Below are positions 22,308 to 34,244 of a stretch of 64,000 bases of DNA, piece by piece. This DNA is from Buxus sempervirens (Eukaryota > Streptophyta > Magnoliopsida > Buxales > Buxaceae). The translations under genes and the position numbers were made by a program. A model generated the notes under the pieces. The model ran no database searches. It was not told the DNA's origin and saw only the letters and a program-made list of their open reading frames with translations. Position 1 is the first letter of the stretch; each line of letters starts with the position of its first letter. Where the stretch lies: assembly GCA_947561395.2 (NCBI GenBank), contig OX387194.1, forward strand, positions 17,036,048-17,100,047, read 5' to 3'.

Positions 22308-24104
22308 CTTCTCAGCCCGATAAAACCCTTGGTTAGAATGAGTCAACCCAAGAGGGATTTTAGTCGATTTTAGGGTTTTACTACCTCGCTTAGTAAGACG
22401 CGGAATACACGCAACTGCGTATTCTGGGGAGTCCTGTCACAAGGACATGATAATCGCCTAAGGAAAGTGGGATTTAAGCGGTCCCCTGTGACCCCCCACT
22501 TACCTGGGGACTCTCCCAGAACCTCGTATTGCGTGCCAATTCTGCACCTTACTATACGAGACGATAAAATTCCTTTATCAACAAAATCCAATCAAATCTC
22601 ACTAGGTTAGACACCGCACTCAGCCCAAATGCACATACGGGCACACCACCACACCGTGGATGGATTTAATTTTCAATTTTGTGATAAACTGCGTGGGGTG
22701 ACACGCACGAGGGAAGATGCGTGGATGATCCGACCCTGAATGAATGAGAGCGGATATTGCTTCTTCTTCTCCAAAATCTAGATCTATCTAGCAGCCTACC
22801 CTTCTGATTCCTATGAACTAATCTTCGGGATGGTATTAGCACCTACGCTCCCGTGGCTTGCCGGGGAAAGCAGGGTAAACCCATCCCCCCAGTTTTCTGG
22901 AGTCCATTAGCACCACTGGTTTCTTGCCGTGGCACGCGAGGATTCAGTACTGGTCCACACCCTTGTAGGCTTATGTCTCGGGTTGGGTATCCTTCCCCAC
23001 CTAGTGTTTCTGAATGAACCACGTTTTGGGATTGTGAGATAGTGTGAATGAGGAAGTAAAAAAAAAAAAAAAAAATCAAAATAAAATCCAGAGTCCATCA
23101 GGGGTAGCAACCCCCACTTTTTTGCATCAAATCGAGTAAACCCTAGATCAGGGGCTGCCTTAGCCCTAATTTAGGAAGCCAACCTAACTTTGATCAGGGG
23201 AACCACCCCAGATCCATGCATGGAGTCCTGCGAGCTGTGGGCCTCAACCCATTTGAGTCCGCTGGAAGCACTCTGAGTCCAGGTCGACCTTTTGAGCCGA
23301 TGAAAGCCGGCCAGATCAGAAAATCAGATGAAAGCATGCCAGATCAGAGTAAGGGCACAAAACCCTAGATTTAGGAATTTGGCCTACCCGCCTGCAAGCA
23401 ATTTTGTATCCTTCCTTTTGGCTCCCAACAGCCTTAAGGATGAATCCTTTGCAAATTTTTCGTGAATATCATGTAATTTTCGCCCTCGTTGGCAAGTTGT
23501 AAATTCTCTTGGTTCGATACCTGAAGTCAAAAGGCAGATGAAAGAAAGCAGACTGGGACTCGGATGTGATTCCATACACAAGTATGTCTAGAGGTCGTGC
23601 CCCGCGAGGCACCGCCCCTTTTTTAGGATTGTGCACACACCCTTTTTGGTGTACTTTTTATATTCATTTTTTTGATATTGAATTCTTGAATGGTGATACC
23701 ATTTGACCCTGGCTTTAATTTTGTGCAAGCATCTTCATGCATTGAGTGCACACACTTTAAGATCACTTGCACAAACATTTATGATCCAATCACTTTCAAA
23801 AGAAATAATGCAAAATAAAATTTTCAAAGATCAAAGATACACAGGGACTTGCTCCAATTCCCTGTGCCTCAATCAGCTCCAGCTTAATCAGAAAAATCAT
23901 TGAAATAAATGGGCTGTGACCTAGCCCAAAATAACAAGTCAAGAAAAATCAAGGATGAGTCTAACCCTTGTTGAGGACCATCAGCCAAATTGAAAAAGAA
24001 AAAATGATGAAAAGAAAATAAAGAAGAAATTCCAAATCCAAGTAAAGACCAAATGTGTCAAAATGTAAAATCTCAGTCAAGGCCATTTTGTGCTTCTGCA
24101 GCCC
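22308..24104 (+). other. Leader of nested gag-only element, no gene
   Basis: About 1.8 kb of leader, with a poly-A tract at 23059-23075 and no recognisable coding sequence. The stretch before the array is low in G. Confidence 0.5.
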
Positions 24105-24960
24105 TAGGAAATCATTTCGTGTTTCCCAAAAACAGGGACTTTCCCCAAAATCAGGAATTTTTGCCCAAGACAGGGACTTCTTCCCAAACCGGGACTACCC
24201 CCAAAAAATCAGGGACTCTTCCCCTCGCCTCTGAAGGGCAAAATCTTAGTCGAAGCCATTTCGCGCTTCCGCTAATTTGAAGCCATTTCGTGCTTCCACC
24301 AAAACTGAAACCATTTCGTGTTTCCCAATTGAAGCCACTTCGTGCTTCCCCAAATTTGAAACCACTTCGTGTTTCCGAATCCGAAGCCATTTCGTGCTTC
24401 CCCCAAATTGAAACCATTTCGCGTTTCCCAAAATCTTAGTCGAAACCATTTCGCGTTTCTGTTGCTTCCGAAACCACTTCGTGTTTCCAAAGTCCGAAAC
24501 CACTTCGTGTTTCCAAAGTCCGAAACCACTTCGTGCTTCCCCAAATTTGAAACCACTTCGTGTTTCCGAATCCGAAGCCATTTCGTGCTTCCCCCAAATT
24601 GAAACCATTTCGTGTTTCCCAAAATCTTAGTCGAAACCATTTCGCGTTTCTGTTGCTTCCGAAACCACTTCGTGTTTCCAAAGTCCGAAACCACTTCGTG
24701 TTTCCAAAGTCCGAAACCACTTCGTGTTTCCAAAGTTCGAAACCACTTCGTGTTTCCAAAGTCCGAAACCACTTCGTGTTTCCAAAGTCCGAAACCACTT
24801 CGTGTTTCCAAAATCCGAAACCACTTCGTGTTTCCAAATCCGAAACCACTTCGTGTTTCCAAAATCCAAATCGAAGCCATTTCACGCTTCCCCAAATCTC
24901 AGTAGGAGCCATTTCGTACTTCTGCTGCTTGGGAAATCATTTTGCATCTCTCCAAATTCG
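24105..24960 (+). repeat. Hairpin-unit tandem array in the leader
   Basis: About 25 units of 24-27 bp. Each has a 5-bp inverted repeat around an 8-nt loop CAYTTCGY. Stem families are GAAAC/GTTTC (for example 24470-24487) and GAAGC/GCTTC (for example 24252-24269), so the arms change in concert. One clear unpaired mixture occurs at about 24522. Long open frames on both strands here are repeat artefacts. Confidence 0.85.
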
Positions 24961-25311
24961 GTAGGAATCACTTACCCCGCAGGAATCAACTCTTGAAGTT
25001 TCTGGAGATCAAACTCAGGGACTGTCCCACTGACATGTACCAATCTTTGAAAATCAACTCTTACAGTTTCCAAAATTTGCAAAAATCAATTCTCGCAGTT
25101 CCTAAAATCAAAACAGGGACTCTTCCCTTACCTCCGAATTTGCGGTTAAAAAGGAGAATGAATAATGGAAAATCATCACAGTTAATCTACACAGACATGC
25201 ATTATATTTCATTGTAATATGCATTCTTTCTACTGACTTGTCTATTTTCCCCAAGGTACCAAGATTGCGTTTCGCAGCCCATACCTCCTACGTTCAAGAA
25301 GAAGATTACGG

Positions 25312-26889
25312 ATGGATCCTGCTGAAGGGCTCGAGCAAGCGCCACCTCTCCCACCTCATGGGCAAGAGGACTTGGAAGACCACCCTGTGATTGCTGGCCT
25401 TAATCAGCAGATAGCCAACATGACCAACATGATGACTGCCATGATGCAGCAAATGGAGAGGATGCAAGCGCCACAGCAGCTTGTACAGCCACCACCAGTG
25501 GTACCTCCCCCACAGCAGCCACCACCTCCGGCGCAACAGCCACAGCTAGAGCAGCCACCACACGCTCTCCCACAGTTGAACCAACAGCCACCAGAACCAC
25601 GGATCCCACATCGTTTGCCAGGCCAACCAGAGCAGCCCTTACAGATTCCGGCACCCCTAGCCGTACCACCACAGCAAGTAATGCCACAAGGAATGGGGCA
25701 CGACGAAGAAGAATGGTACCGAGCACGGGAAGCACCAGGTATCTCAGTCCAGGTACAAGCGGATGTGGAAATGCTAAAAGAACAGATGCGGATTGTGAAC
25801 CAAGGTCCTATACCAAAGGAAGCCTCATTGGACAGACTAGGATTCTTCCCTAATCTGCAACTTCCGCCGAAGTTTAGGTGCCCAGACTTTGTGAAATTTG
25901 ATGGAAGTGGATGCCCATTGTCTCACCTTAGGGCATACTACGGGGATATGTGCCAGTACGCCTATGATGAGAGAATCATGATCCAGTTCTTTCAGCGTTC
26001 ATTGATAGGTTCAGCTCAGAAATGGTTCACCAGTCATGACAGGAGCCAGATCAGGACTTGGGACGACTTGGCCAGCACATTTCTTGAACACTTCAAGTTC
26101 AACACGGAGGTCTTGCCCACTCGAATGGAATTGCAGAAAATGACCAAAAAGGGTACTGAATCCATGCGTGAGTATGCCAAGAGATGGCGAGAAATGGCTG
26201 GAATGGTCCAGCCACCCATGTTGGAAAAAGAGATGGTGACATTGTTCATCTCGACACTGGGGCAGCCATACTACACGTTGCTGCTGGGGCAATTTGCTAC
26301 AAGTTTTGCAGACTTGGTCGTTGTCGCAGACAGAATAGAAGATGGGGTGAGGTCTGGCAGAGTGGCTGGCTTTGCAACTGAGCAGAGAAGGACCCCTGTC
26401 AGTGGAAGGGGCATGGACAGAAAGAAAGAGGACGAAGCTGTCAACTACGTCCAACAGAATCGGCCTCTCCACCTCTCAGCACCCGACAGGAGGGAGAATC
26501 AGAATAGTGGCCAGGGGGCACAATCCGCAGGTCGGCCGAGGTGGACCAAGGAGGAATTCCAAGCAAGGTTGAGCAGGGTGTTCACACCCCTACCTTATCC
26601 CCTGTCAGAATTGCTGCCGACCCTTTTGAAGAAAGGGTACTTACAGAAGAAGTAGCCAACTCAGCAACCATCCAACAGTCGCTCCTATAACCCCAATGAG
26701 TATTGCGACTACCACATGGGAGCCCCGGGACATCATACCAATCGCTGCTGGGAACTGAAGCACGATGTCCAAGACTTGATTGACAACAAGCGTATCTCAG
26801 TCGATCCCCCAGTGTCGACTCCTCCCTCGGCCATTTTCACGGATCCTCTTCCTAACCACAATCAGGCGTCTTCAAGTGGCACCAGCTGA
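25312..26889 (+). pseudogene. Retrotransposon gag protein with one amber stop
   Basis: The frame from ATG 25312 to TGA 26887-26889 spans 525 residues plus stop. It is interrupted only by TAG at 26653-26655, where the copy at 61857-63416 has CAG (Gln). N-terminus MDPAEGLEQ; a Pro/Gln-rich segment at about 60-135; the retrotransposon gag domain with WFTSHDRSQIRTWDDLASTF and EYAKRWREMA; and a zinc-knuckle-like CDYHMGAPGHHTNRCW from residue 465. Gag builds the cytoplasmic particle that packages element RNA. Product without readthrough: 447 residues, lacking the knuckle. No pol frame follows. Confidence 0.88.
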
Positions 26890-29667
26890 ACAAGTTGGTA
26901 AGGTGCAAGGCAGAGAGCAATCCCAAAATCCAAAATCTTCAGTCCGTCGTGACTAGGATAAGTTGAACTCTACTTTTTGCACCATACATCCCTGGTAGGA
27001 GTGGTCGTTTTGTAAATATTTTAAATGCTTTTTACTTTCATGCAAGCTTTGTAAAGAACCTTTCTAAAAACACAAAAAGAAAAGAAAATACATTTTTGAA
27101 AAAATACAAGTGAGTGGTCGGTGATGACACTGCTCTGAGACCACACCCCTTTTTGGCAATGACCTCGATCATGAAAAAATGCCGAGTTACTCAAAGGTGT
27201 TTTCAGCTGGGAGCAGTACGCTGTCCCATGAGAACCTTGAATGAGCCAAAGGCAATCATTTCCTGATCCAGATCATAATTTCCCTCCTAACAACCTATCT
27301 TTGCAATAGGGTGGGGCGATCCTTGAGAGAAAAGAAAGAAAGAAAGTGAAAGTGCAAGAACCAGTTAAGGGCCAGGGCCGGCTTTAACATCAGGTCTCTA
27401 AGAAAGGAGGAGAGGCCATCCTTCATGCATCCTTGAATTTTAAGATCCGTTAGTCAAAACACTTTGGGCTTGATCGTGTTATTCAAATACCCGTGTTGTG
27501 TCTAGCCACCCACACTGGGGCAAAGCTGAAATGAAAAAATGAAAAGGATGAATAAACTCCCGAATGAATTTGCATGAACATTCCAAGTCGTCACAACTTC
27601 TGTAAAAGGATGAAAGGCCATCTTTGTTCTATTCCCTCAGTTTTCAAAGTCATATCCCTAGTCAAGCCATTTTGAGCCTAATGTTCTTTCTTTTAACCCA
27701 CTGAGTCATGAGCCCTAAAACTTGGTGCTGGGTAAGAGGAGAGAAAACAATGAATGAGCAAGAACAAAGAAGGGGAAAAGAAAGTAGAAAACACACTGGG
27801 ACTTGCTAATCAAAGCAAAAAGCCAAGTTGATCCCAGAGCAAAAGAAAAGAAAGGCAAAAATGCCAGAAAAGAAAATAAAGGTCACAAAAGACCTCACAA
27901 AGAAAAATGAAGGCAAAAAGGTATTGGCGAAGCCCCAGCAGCCAAGAAAATGGTGGAACATGACTCACCCATTTACAAAGAAACTTTGAGCCATATTCCC
28001 TTTCTTTCATGAACTAAACACCTCAGCCTTCGCTTCGTCCTATCAAAAAGTCGTTTCTGATTGTAGAAAATGTGATGATGGAATTCATGCAAGTTAATAA
28101 TGAAGGAATCTAAAAAGAAGAACGAGCTATGGCCAGACACAAAGTAAAACTTGAAAATGGAAATATAAGAACTTGAGCCTTATATCCCTTCATTTCTCAG
28201 ATTTAAAACCAAGCCAATGTTTCGTCCTTATGTAAAGACCTCTCGGATCTATGAGACATGATGCACAAGTCGGCCAAAACCTGTAAACTGGGACTGGCAC
28301 TAACCCAAGGAAAAAGGGAAAAGGGAAAAACCCTCAATTGCAAAATCCTGAAACCACCCTGGAAAAATTGGGTCAAGGTGAGAGAGAAACAAAAACTGGG
28401 AAAAGGGGAACACTCCTTGAAACACCCCTCATCTTTTGAACCTCTGGTGGCACAGGTCGAGAACCTCATGGGATTGCGTGTTGAGCACACCGTCCCGAAA
28501 CACCTCAAGCTAACAAGGCAATTCACCATGGTTGATTGGTCTCGCCTCTCTTGTAAAATCACTTGTACAAGTTTTGAAAAAAAAAAAAAAACCTTTTGGA
28601 AAATGCTTCTTTTTCAGTCGTTTGCACTTAAGTCATAAGCGCCTGCAATTTGAATGCCTCACTGCTTTGTGAGGATTTTGTAGACCCAGGCAGGGCAAAG
28701 AAGCAGAAGAAATCAAGAAGTGTCAAAAAGTCAAGAGCAGAAGAAAGGCAGAGCGGAGAAAAGCCAATGCAAGAATGCATCAACCGGGGAGTTGCGAAGA
28801 CTTCATCCGTCCCCAACGGATTCTTTTCCCCAAGCGGAGTCTCCAAGAAACCCGAAACTGTATGTCAAGACCAGGCCCAGTCTGAGGAGGCTGGTCTTGC
28901 AAAAGAAGGACCAAAGCGAGAAGGCTCCCATAGGCAAGAAAGCAAAACGGTATGGATTCCCACCAAACCCCAGTAGGGCCATCTCGAACCGGGAAGCCCT
29001 TACCTTATTGAAAACAGGGACTGGCAGAAGCATCCTTCCCCTTGGGAAAGAAGACCGTGAAAAGAAAGAACTAAAGACACTCTCATGAAGAAGAGGACAA
29101 AAAGAAGAAATCTCCGGGCAGGATGGCCCCATTTGCAAATTTTTCATTTCCCACTTTTGTAAATAGAGTAGGACAGGTGTGTGAGCTCCCTTGAGGCACC
29201 GAGCAGCGCTGAGAGCACCTCCTCACCAAGAGCATCTCCTCCTTCTTCGTTCCTTCCAATCCTTGATCCAAACCCTAAAATCTGAAGTCAAATCCCAAAT
29301 CAAAAGTCTGAAATCACCTAAAAGCTTTAATGGAACAAATAAGAGAAAGAGAAAATTGTTGAGTGCCTCGCATCGACGTCGAAACAGGTTGGTGAGCTTA
29401 AGGCCAACCCCATCCTTTTTAATCTGAATCAAAATCAGAAGTTGCTCCCAGAAGCCCGAAGTGGGTGAGCAAGCTTCGAAATCTTAGTGGAAACCATTTG
29501 GTGTTTTCACTACTTTGGAGATCAATGCTTGTCGTCTCCAACCCCATTGAGAACACATGAGGATTTAAGCTCATCAATCACGTCAACCGAAGTGCTGGGC
29601 GCAAAAACAAGGTTCTTCTTTTTCTTTGTCGTTCATCCCCAAGGTGACTCCAGCAAAGAGGGACTGC
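26890..29667 (+). other. 3' non-pol region and polypurine tract of nested element
   Basis: 2.8 kb where pol would be expected, with no protease, RT, RNase H or integrase motif. It is recognisably conserved with the 3' region of the element at 59305-61856, for example the block around 28240-28260 and the GFPPNPSR-encoding stretch near 28957. The purine-rich GCAAAGAGGGACTGC directly before the 3' LTR is the likely polypurine tract. Confidence 0.7.
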
Positions 29668-32645
29668 TGTAAGCACCTTATTTTTGCACCCCGGGAAGTG
29701 CTGAAAATAAAAACCCTGGCAGAAAGTCAAACCCCAAGGGGACAAAAAGTTGACTTTTTGGTCAAGTGAAATTTGACTACCTTGCCCTATACCATTGGAT
29801 AGGGAATCCTGACACGAGTCCAACGCAACTGAGTTTGCTGGAATCGGAGTCCGGATGAAGGTTCTGTGAGCGGTCAAACTTGAGGGAAGGCCAAAAGTTG
29901 ACTTTTCCTCGAACCCCGTGCCAAGTGCTTAGCCCTATGTCATTGAATAGAGGGCTCCGATACGAGTTCAACGCAATTGAGTTTGCTCAGATCGGAGTTC
30001 AGATGAAGGAGATATGAGCTGTCGAAGTTTCCGAGCAGTAAAACCAGAAACTGCACACGTGGCGCAGGAACTGCACACGTGGCAGCCAACACAGCAAAAT
30101 ATCTCAGGGACTAAACCTTAAATATCCAAAAATCCCAAGGACTAAACAAAAATTCGTACGGGGCAATCCGTAGATATCCAAAAGTGTCAAATCGGTCGAA
30201 TCGGTCAAATCGGTCAAGTCGAAGGGCAAATCCGTAATTTTCCGATTTGTATCCGGTCACATATACCGGATACACTGGCTTCCCTTCATGACCGGACTTG
30301 AAGACCGGACACATCAAGATATTCGCGCGAGATCCGCGCCGATCGCCCGACAAATCCGCAGCGGCATTTAATTTACGAATGATTGTGTTTGTATCCGGAC
30401 TTGAAGACCGGATACAAAGGAGCCTTAGTGTATCCGGACTTGAAGTCCGGATACAAAGGAGCCTTAGTGTATCCGGACTTCAAGTCCGGATACATTAAGT
30501 TTGCTTATAAATAGCAAACAGCAGCTCATTTCGGGGGTTGGCTTCATTTTGCTTGGTTTCCACCCTTTCTTCTCCACTTCCCCTGGTTCGTATACCCTCC
30601 CTTCCACCTCTCCTTGCCCTCCAAAGCCCTCCTCACAACCCTCTAGGACTGTTCTACCCCTTCCTTGCTTCTTCTTCTTCATCTCCATTAAACAAAAAGC
30701 TTGGAGGGAGGACTTGGTGATCTTGGGAAGAAGCTGCTCCAGCAACTGTATTTGCCTCAAAGGGAACCTCCACATCACACAAGGGGGTTTAAAACCCCAA
30801 GGTATTGTTCCTTGACACGTCTTATTTAACATATATTAAAATGAGCATCTCTTGAGCATGATATGATATTCTTTGTCTAAAGCATGTCTCACATGGCTGA
30901 TTTGGGTTATTTCGTTTGCATGGGGGAGTATGTTCCTCCATTTTGATCATTTATCTAATGTATCCCATATTTAAAATCCCCCTTCTCCTTCCCTTCTTTG
31001 AGCTTGCATGGGTTAGGCATGAGGTATCTGGTTCTTAGGCTTGCTAGAATTCGTGGGTGATATGTGTGATGGCCTCCTTTCCCTGTTCTTATTTTATTAC
31101 TCTTTGCTATGCATGATCCCTATCCCCGTTGTACCCTTTTAGGTTTGCTTTGTTGAGGGGAACCAAGAGACCAAAACAGGGATCCATTGGTCCCTGTTTG
31201 GCTGCTATGGATGGCCAGGGGATGAGGTGGCAGCAGCCTCATCCCTCCCCCTTTACTTCCTTTGCCTTTGCTGGAAGGTCCCAAAAGAGGGCCTAAATGG
31301 GGCTTCTCCCCAACCTGCACAAACGTGGGCCCACCCAGGGGCCCACGAAATCCCTAAACCCTCCTGGGAACCCCTGGAGGCCATCCCAACTGCCGAAAAC
31401 CCAAAAAAGGCCATTCCAGGGTGATCCGGTAACTCAGGCCGGATCACCAGTGGCCTGTGCGTATCCGGATACTCAGGCTGGATAACCTATGGCCCCTGTG
31501 TATCCGGATACTCGGGCCGGATTACTTGCAGAGCCTGTGTATCCGGCCTGAGTTGCCGGATACACACAGAAAGTGCATTTTGTTCATTTTGTGACCCATG
31601 GCCAAATGTGGATGTGATTTGTGCTAAAACCATTGAACCGATAAGGTTTCCGGGTCACCCGGAAACCTGGCTAGTGATCCGGACCAACCGGTCCGACCCG
31701 GCATACTTGTGGGCCTTCCAACGGGGCCCACCAAGCCCAATGAACCAAAGCATGCTAATTGAACAAATTAAGTAAAATGAACAAATTGAACCGGGCGGGC
31801 CAAGCCCATTGCGGCCCACCCGTGCCTTGTGATATGAATGAGTGCATGAACTGTGTGGTTTGGCCGAGACCATGTGCTAGGGCCTGTCGGGCCCGCCAAA
31901 GCCTGCCAACCAAACCAAGTTCGGGCACAAGCCCTAAACTCCAAGGAACTGGGCTTCCAAAGCCCAAAGCCCGGATCTTGGGCCCCAAGCCCAGTGACCA
32001 GCCTACTTTTGCAAACTAAAGGATATAAAAAAAAATGCAAAATCACTTGGCCACCATGTGGGCCCACTCAAGGGCCCGCAAAGCTTTCCAGGCCCACTTT
32101 GGCATGAAATCCATCTAAATAATCCAACTTAAACCCTAAAGTAAAATCAATTTACTTAAGCCAAAGCCCAAAGGGCCTCTCAGGTTTAGACTGAGGCCCA
32201 CCAGGGGACATGTGGGCTCAACCAAGCCCACCAAGGAATCCGCGGGCCTTCCAATGGGGCCCGCCCAATCAGGCTCACATCACTTTAAATTAAAAAGATA
32301 AAATCAAGTAAAGGGACCCACACCACTTTGGAGGTCCCGCCAGACTTAATTAAATCACACGCTGGAATAGGAATCAGGCGAGTGAGAGACCAACTGAGTT
32401 GACTCAAACTAGGGAAATTTACGGGACCCGTCACTTGACGGGGTGGACTGGGGTGTCTACGGACTTCCCCAGACTGCAACCGAGAACCCACTTAGAATCT
32501 CAAGCCGCAGACCAAGTCTTAGTAGAAGGACTTAGGCATCCAGGTGTCTGCCTGCACCCCATCAGGCAGTGGCGACTCCAAACAAATCCGAGGCACGCGT
32601 CGCATTACGTGCGCCTCGTCGTGCGACCGAAATCGGGTGCGCACA
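29668..32645 (+). repeat. 3' LTR of nested gag-only element
   Basis: 2,978 bp, about 99.6% identical by eye to 19308-22286, followed by the target duplication ATTCC at 32646-32650. Confidence 0.95.
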
Positions 32646-33255
32646 ATTCCAATTATAGATAAGATATTTTACGAACTTGTTGTTTTTTTTGCGGCCCTTG
32701 TTGTGGGATAGCCCTCTTGTATTCATCCCACTCAAGCCGTGACGCTCGCTTAAATTCTTCTTTCTCAGCTTGATTCATCGACCTCCATGCTCCAGCAGCA
32801 TCCACAAATAACTGAAATGCAATAACTAAATAGATAAATTCATTTGCATAGGATCGACGAAGTGCAAAATAAATAAAATTAATGATGTTCCTTAACCGGT
32901 ACCATTGATAATGCCTACCTGCTGCTTCGTCGGGATTTGTTCACCTTCAATACGATTCTTTGTTCTTTCGTTTACATAATATTCCCTGAAAGAACAAAAG
33001 GAAAATCATGGCCAATAATATATTAAAAATTACAAGGATGCAACAGGAATTAAAATAACCGTCATCTTGACAATCATACCCAAACTTATACAAAGAGAAT
33101 GATCCAAAATATTGGATTGCTTCCATGCTTACTTGTAGAACAAAACAATAAATAAGTGAAGGAAACTTTACCTGAAGTGTAGCCAACTGTTGCGGGGCTA
33201 TTTTTGTCCTGTTGATGATGATCCAACAGTTTCCATTGTAGTAGTCAAACTTTTC

Positions 33256-34239
33256 CTGCACATTAACAGAGGCAATTTCACAATTTCAATTTCTAGCTTC
33301 AAGCAAAAAACTCTCATTAAAGCCAACAACATCACGTAACAAATGAATTTTAAAATAAAGACAAAACTCTCATTAAAAGCCTTTGTATTTACATGGGGTT
33401 ATATCAATCAATCCACTTTACCAAATTGGCAAGGAGAAAGTCCAAACTAGTGGAACATTTTGTTATATAAAACTCCACTAATTAAATGTAATAAAAATAA
33501 TCTATTATTTCAATTGAAACGAACAAAATCATTTTAATACAAACGATTTACATCTCTTTTTCCTTCCATTTCAACTGTAAAAATCTTAGTAGTACTTAAC
33601 AAGGTAGACAACAAAATTGGTCAGTTGAGCCAATTGAGCAACATCCAACTGCTAAAGATGTTGGGTGAGATTTATTCATCTCCTCTGTTGGAAATTACAA
33701 ATCCAGCGTATGATTATTGAATTTATGCATATCAACATCCAGCGTATGATAATTGAAAACTAAAGATGTTAGAATTCAAAATATGTTAATGCAAAAAAAG
33801 AAAAAATAAGAAAAAGAAAAACAATTGAAGAACTTAACAAAAATTCACTGTAATAATTCACCGTAGGAACCAGGCTTTGCATTCTGTACTTTGCATCACA
33901 AGGCTCAAAATGCCATCTCATCACTTTGACAATAGCCGTAGAGAATAAACTATTTCACTAAGAAGAATGTCTCTATAGTGTGCTTTGACATGATTTCCAG
34001 TATGTGTTTTGATTTGTTTTGAGCCTAACAAGGCTTTTTAAATAGGTATTTTCCTAGACGATAGGATTTCTCATCATCTAATTAATAAATTTATTGTTTC
34101 TTAGCAATTAATATGTATCTATTCAATTAAGTGTCGTCCTCTTTAGTTCACACGCTGGCCCCCTAACCCATTGACCCATTTGACTCTTTCAAACCTTAGG
34201 TCAATGTGCCAAAATTGAATCCTCTACACCTTAAGGACC
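33256..34239. other. Upstream of protease exons, no gene seen
   Basis: A region 5' of the first exon recognised for the protease gene. A short direct repeat CATCCAGCGTATGAT occurs near 33700 and 33740. The missing first exon or promoter may lie here. Confidence 0.35.
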
Positions 34240-34244
34240 ACCAA

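Larger units (their letters stand above)
19308..32645 (+). mobile_element. Complete gag-only LTR retrotransposon (TR-GAG type, Tat/Ogre-like), 13.3 kb
   Basis: Two nearly identical LTRs of about 2.98 kb, TG..CA ends, 5-bp target duplication ATTCC, primer site, long leader with a hairpin array, a gag frame with one amber codon, and no protease, RT or integrase. Such TR-GAG elements depend on an autonomous relative for mobilisation. Aligning the LTRs by eye I count 13 substitutions and one indel, about 0.4%, so the insertion is young. It sits in an intron of the MULE protease gene, 64 bp upstream of the 19244 exon in gene sense. Confidence 0.92.
16284..33255 (-). pseudogene. Ulp1-like (C48) cysteine protease gene of the MULE, many exons, broken
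   Basis: Ulp1 proteases cleave SUMO; plant MULE copies have unknown substrates. Exons read on the minus strand: 33255-33172, 32985-32919, 32811-32673, [intron with the nested element], 19244-18633, 18542-18408, 18297-18193, 18111-17657, 17572-17488, 17410-17318, 17215-17120, 16993-16862, 16784-16681, 16581-16506, and 16418 to the TAA at 16286-16284. Most are bounded by GT..AG. The exon at 19244 holds the WGKYLLDTLM..KRKSVNGCLLFLQ block typical of these genes. The catalytic set is visible: His in NHWFLLVLN, Asp in VDVLDSM, Gln in PHQTNG and Cys in SDCSVFMMKFMEVW. Lesions: TGA at 18740-18738, TAG at 17865-17863, and a donor reading ATAAGC instead of GTAAGC after 16681. The true first exon is not identified. 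Confidence 0.8.

Noticed and set aside
20104-22336. Several 60-120 residue open frames inside the LTRs
   Set aside because: Duplicated identically in both LTRs, no domain, and GC-rich composition explains the open frames.
24151-24996. Long open frames on both strands (KHEVVSDFGN and ETTSCFPK types)
   Set aside because: They translate the hairpin tandem array in different frames; no protein is supported.
25400-25735. Minus-strand open frame opposite gag
   Set aside because: Shadow of the Pro/Gln-rich gag coding sequence.
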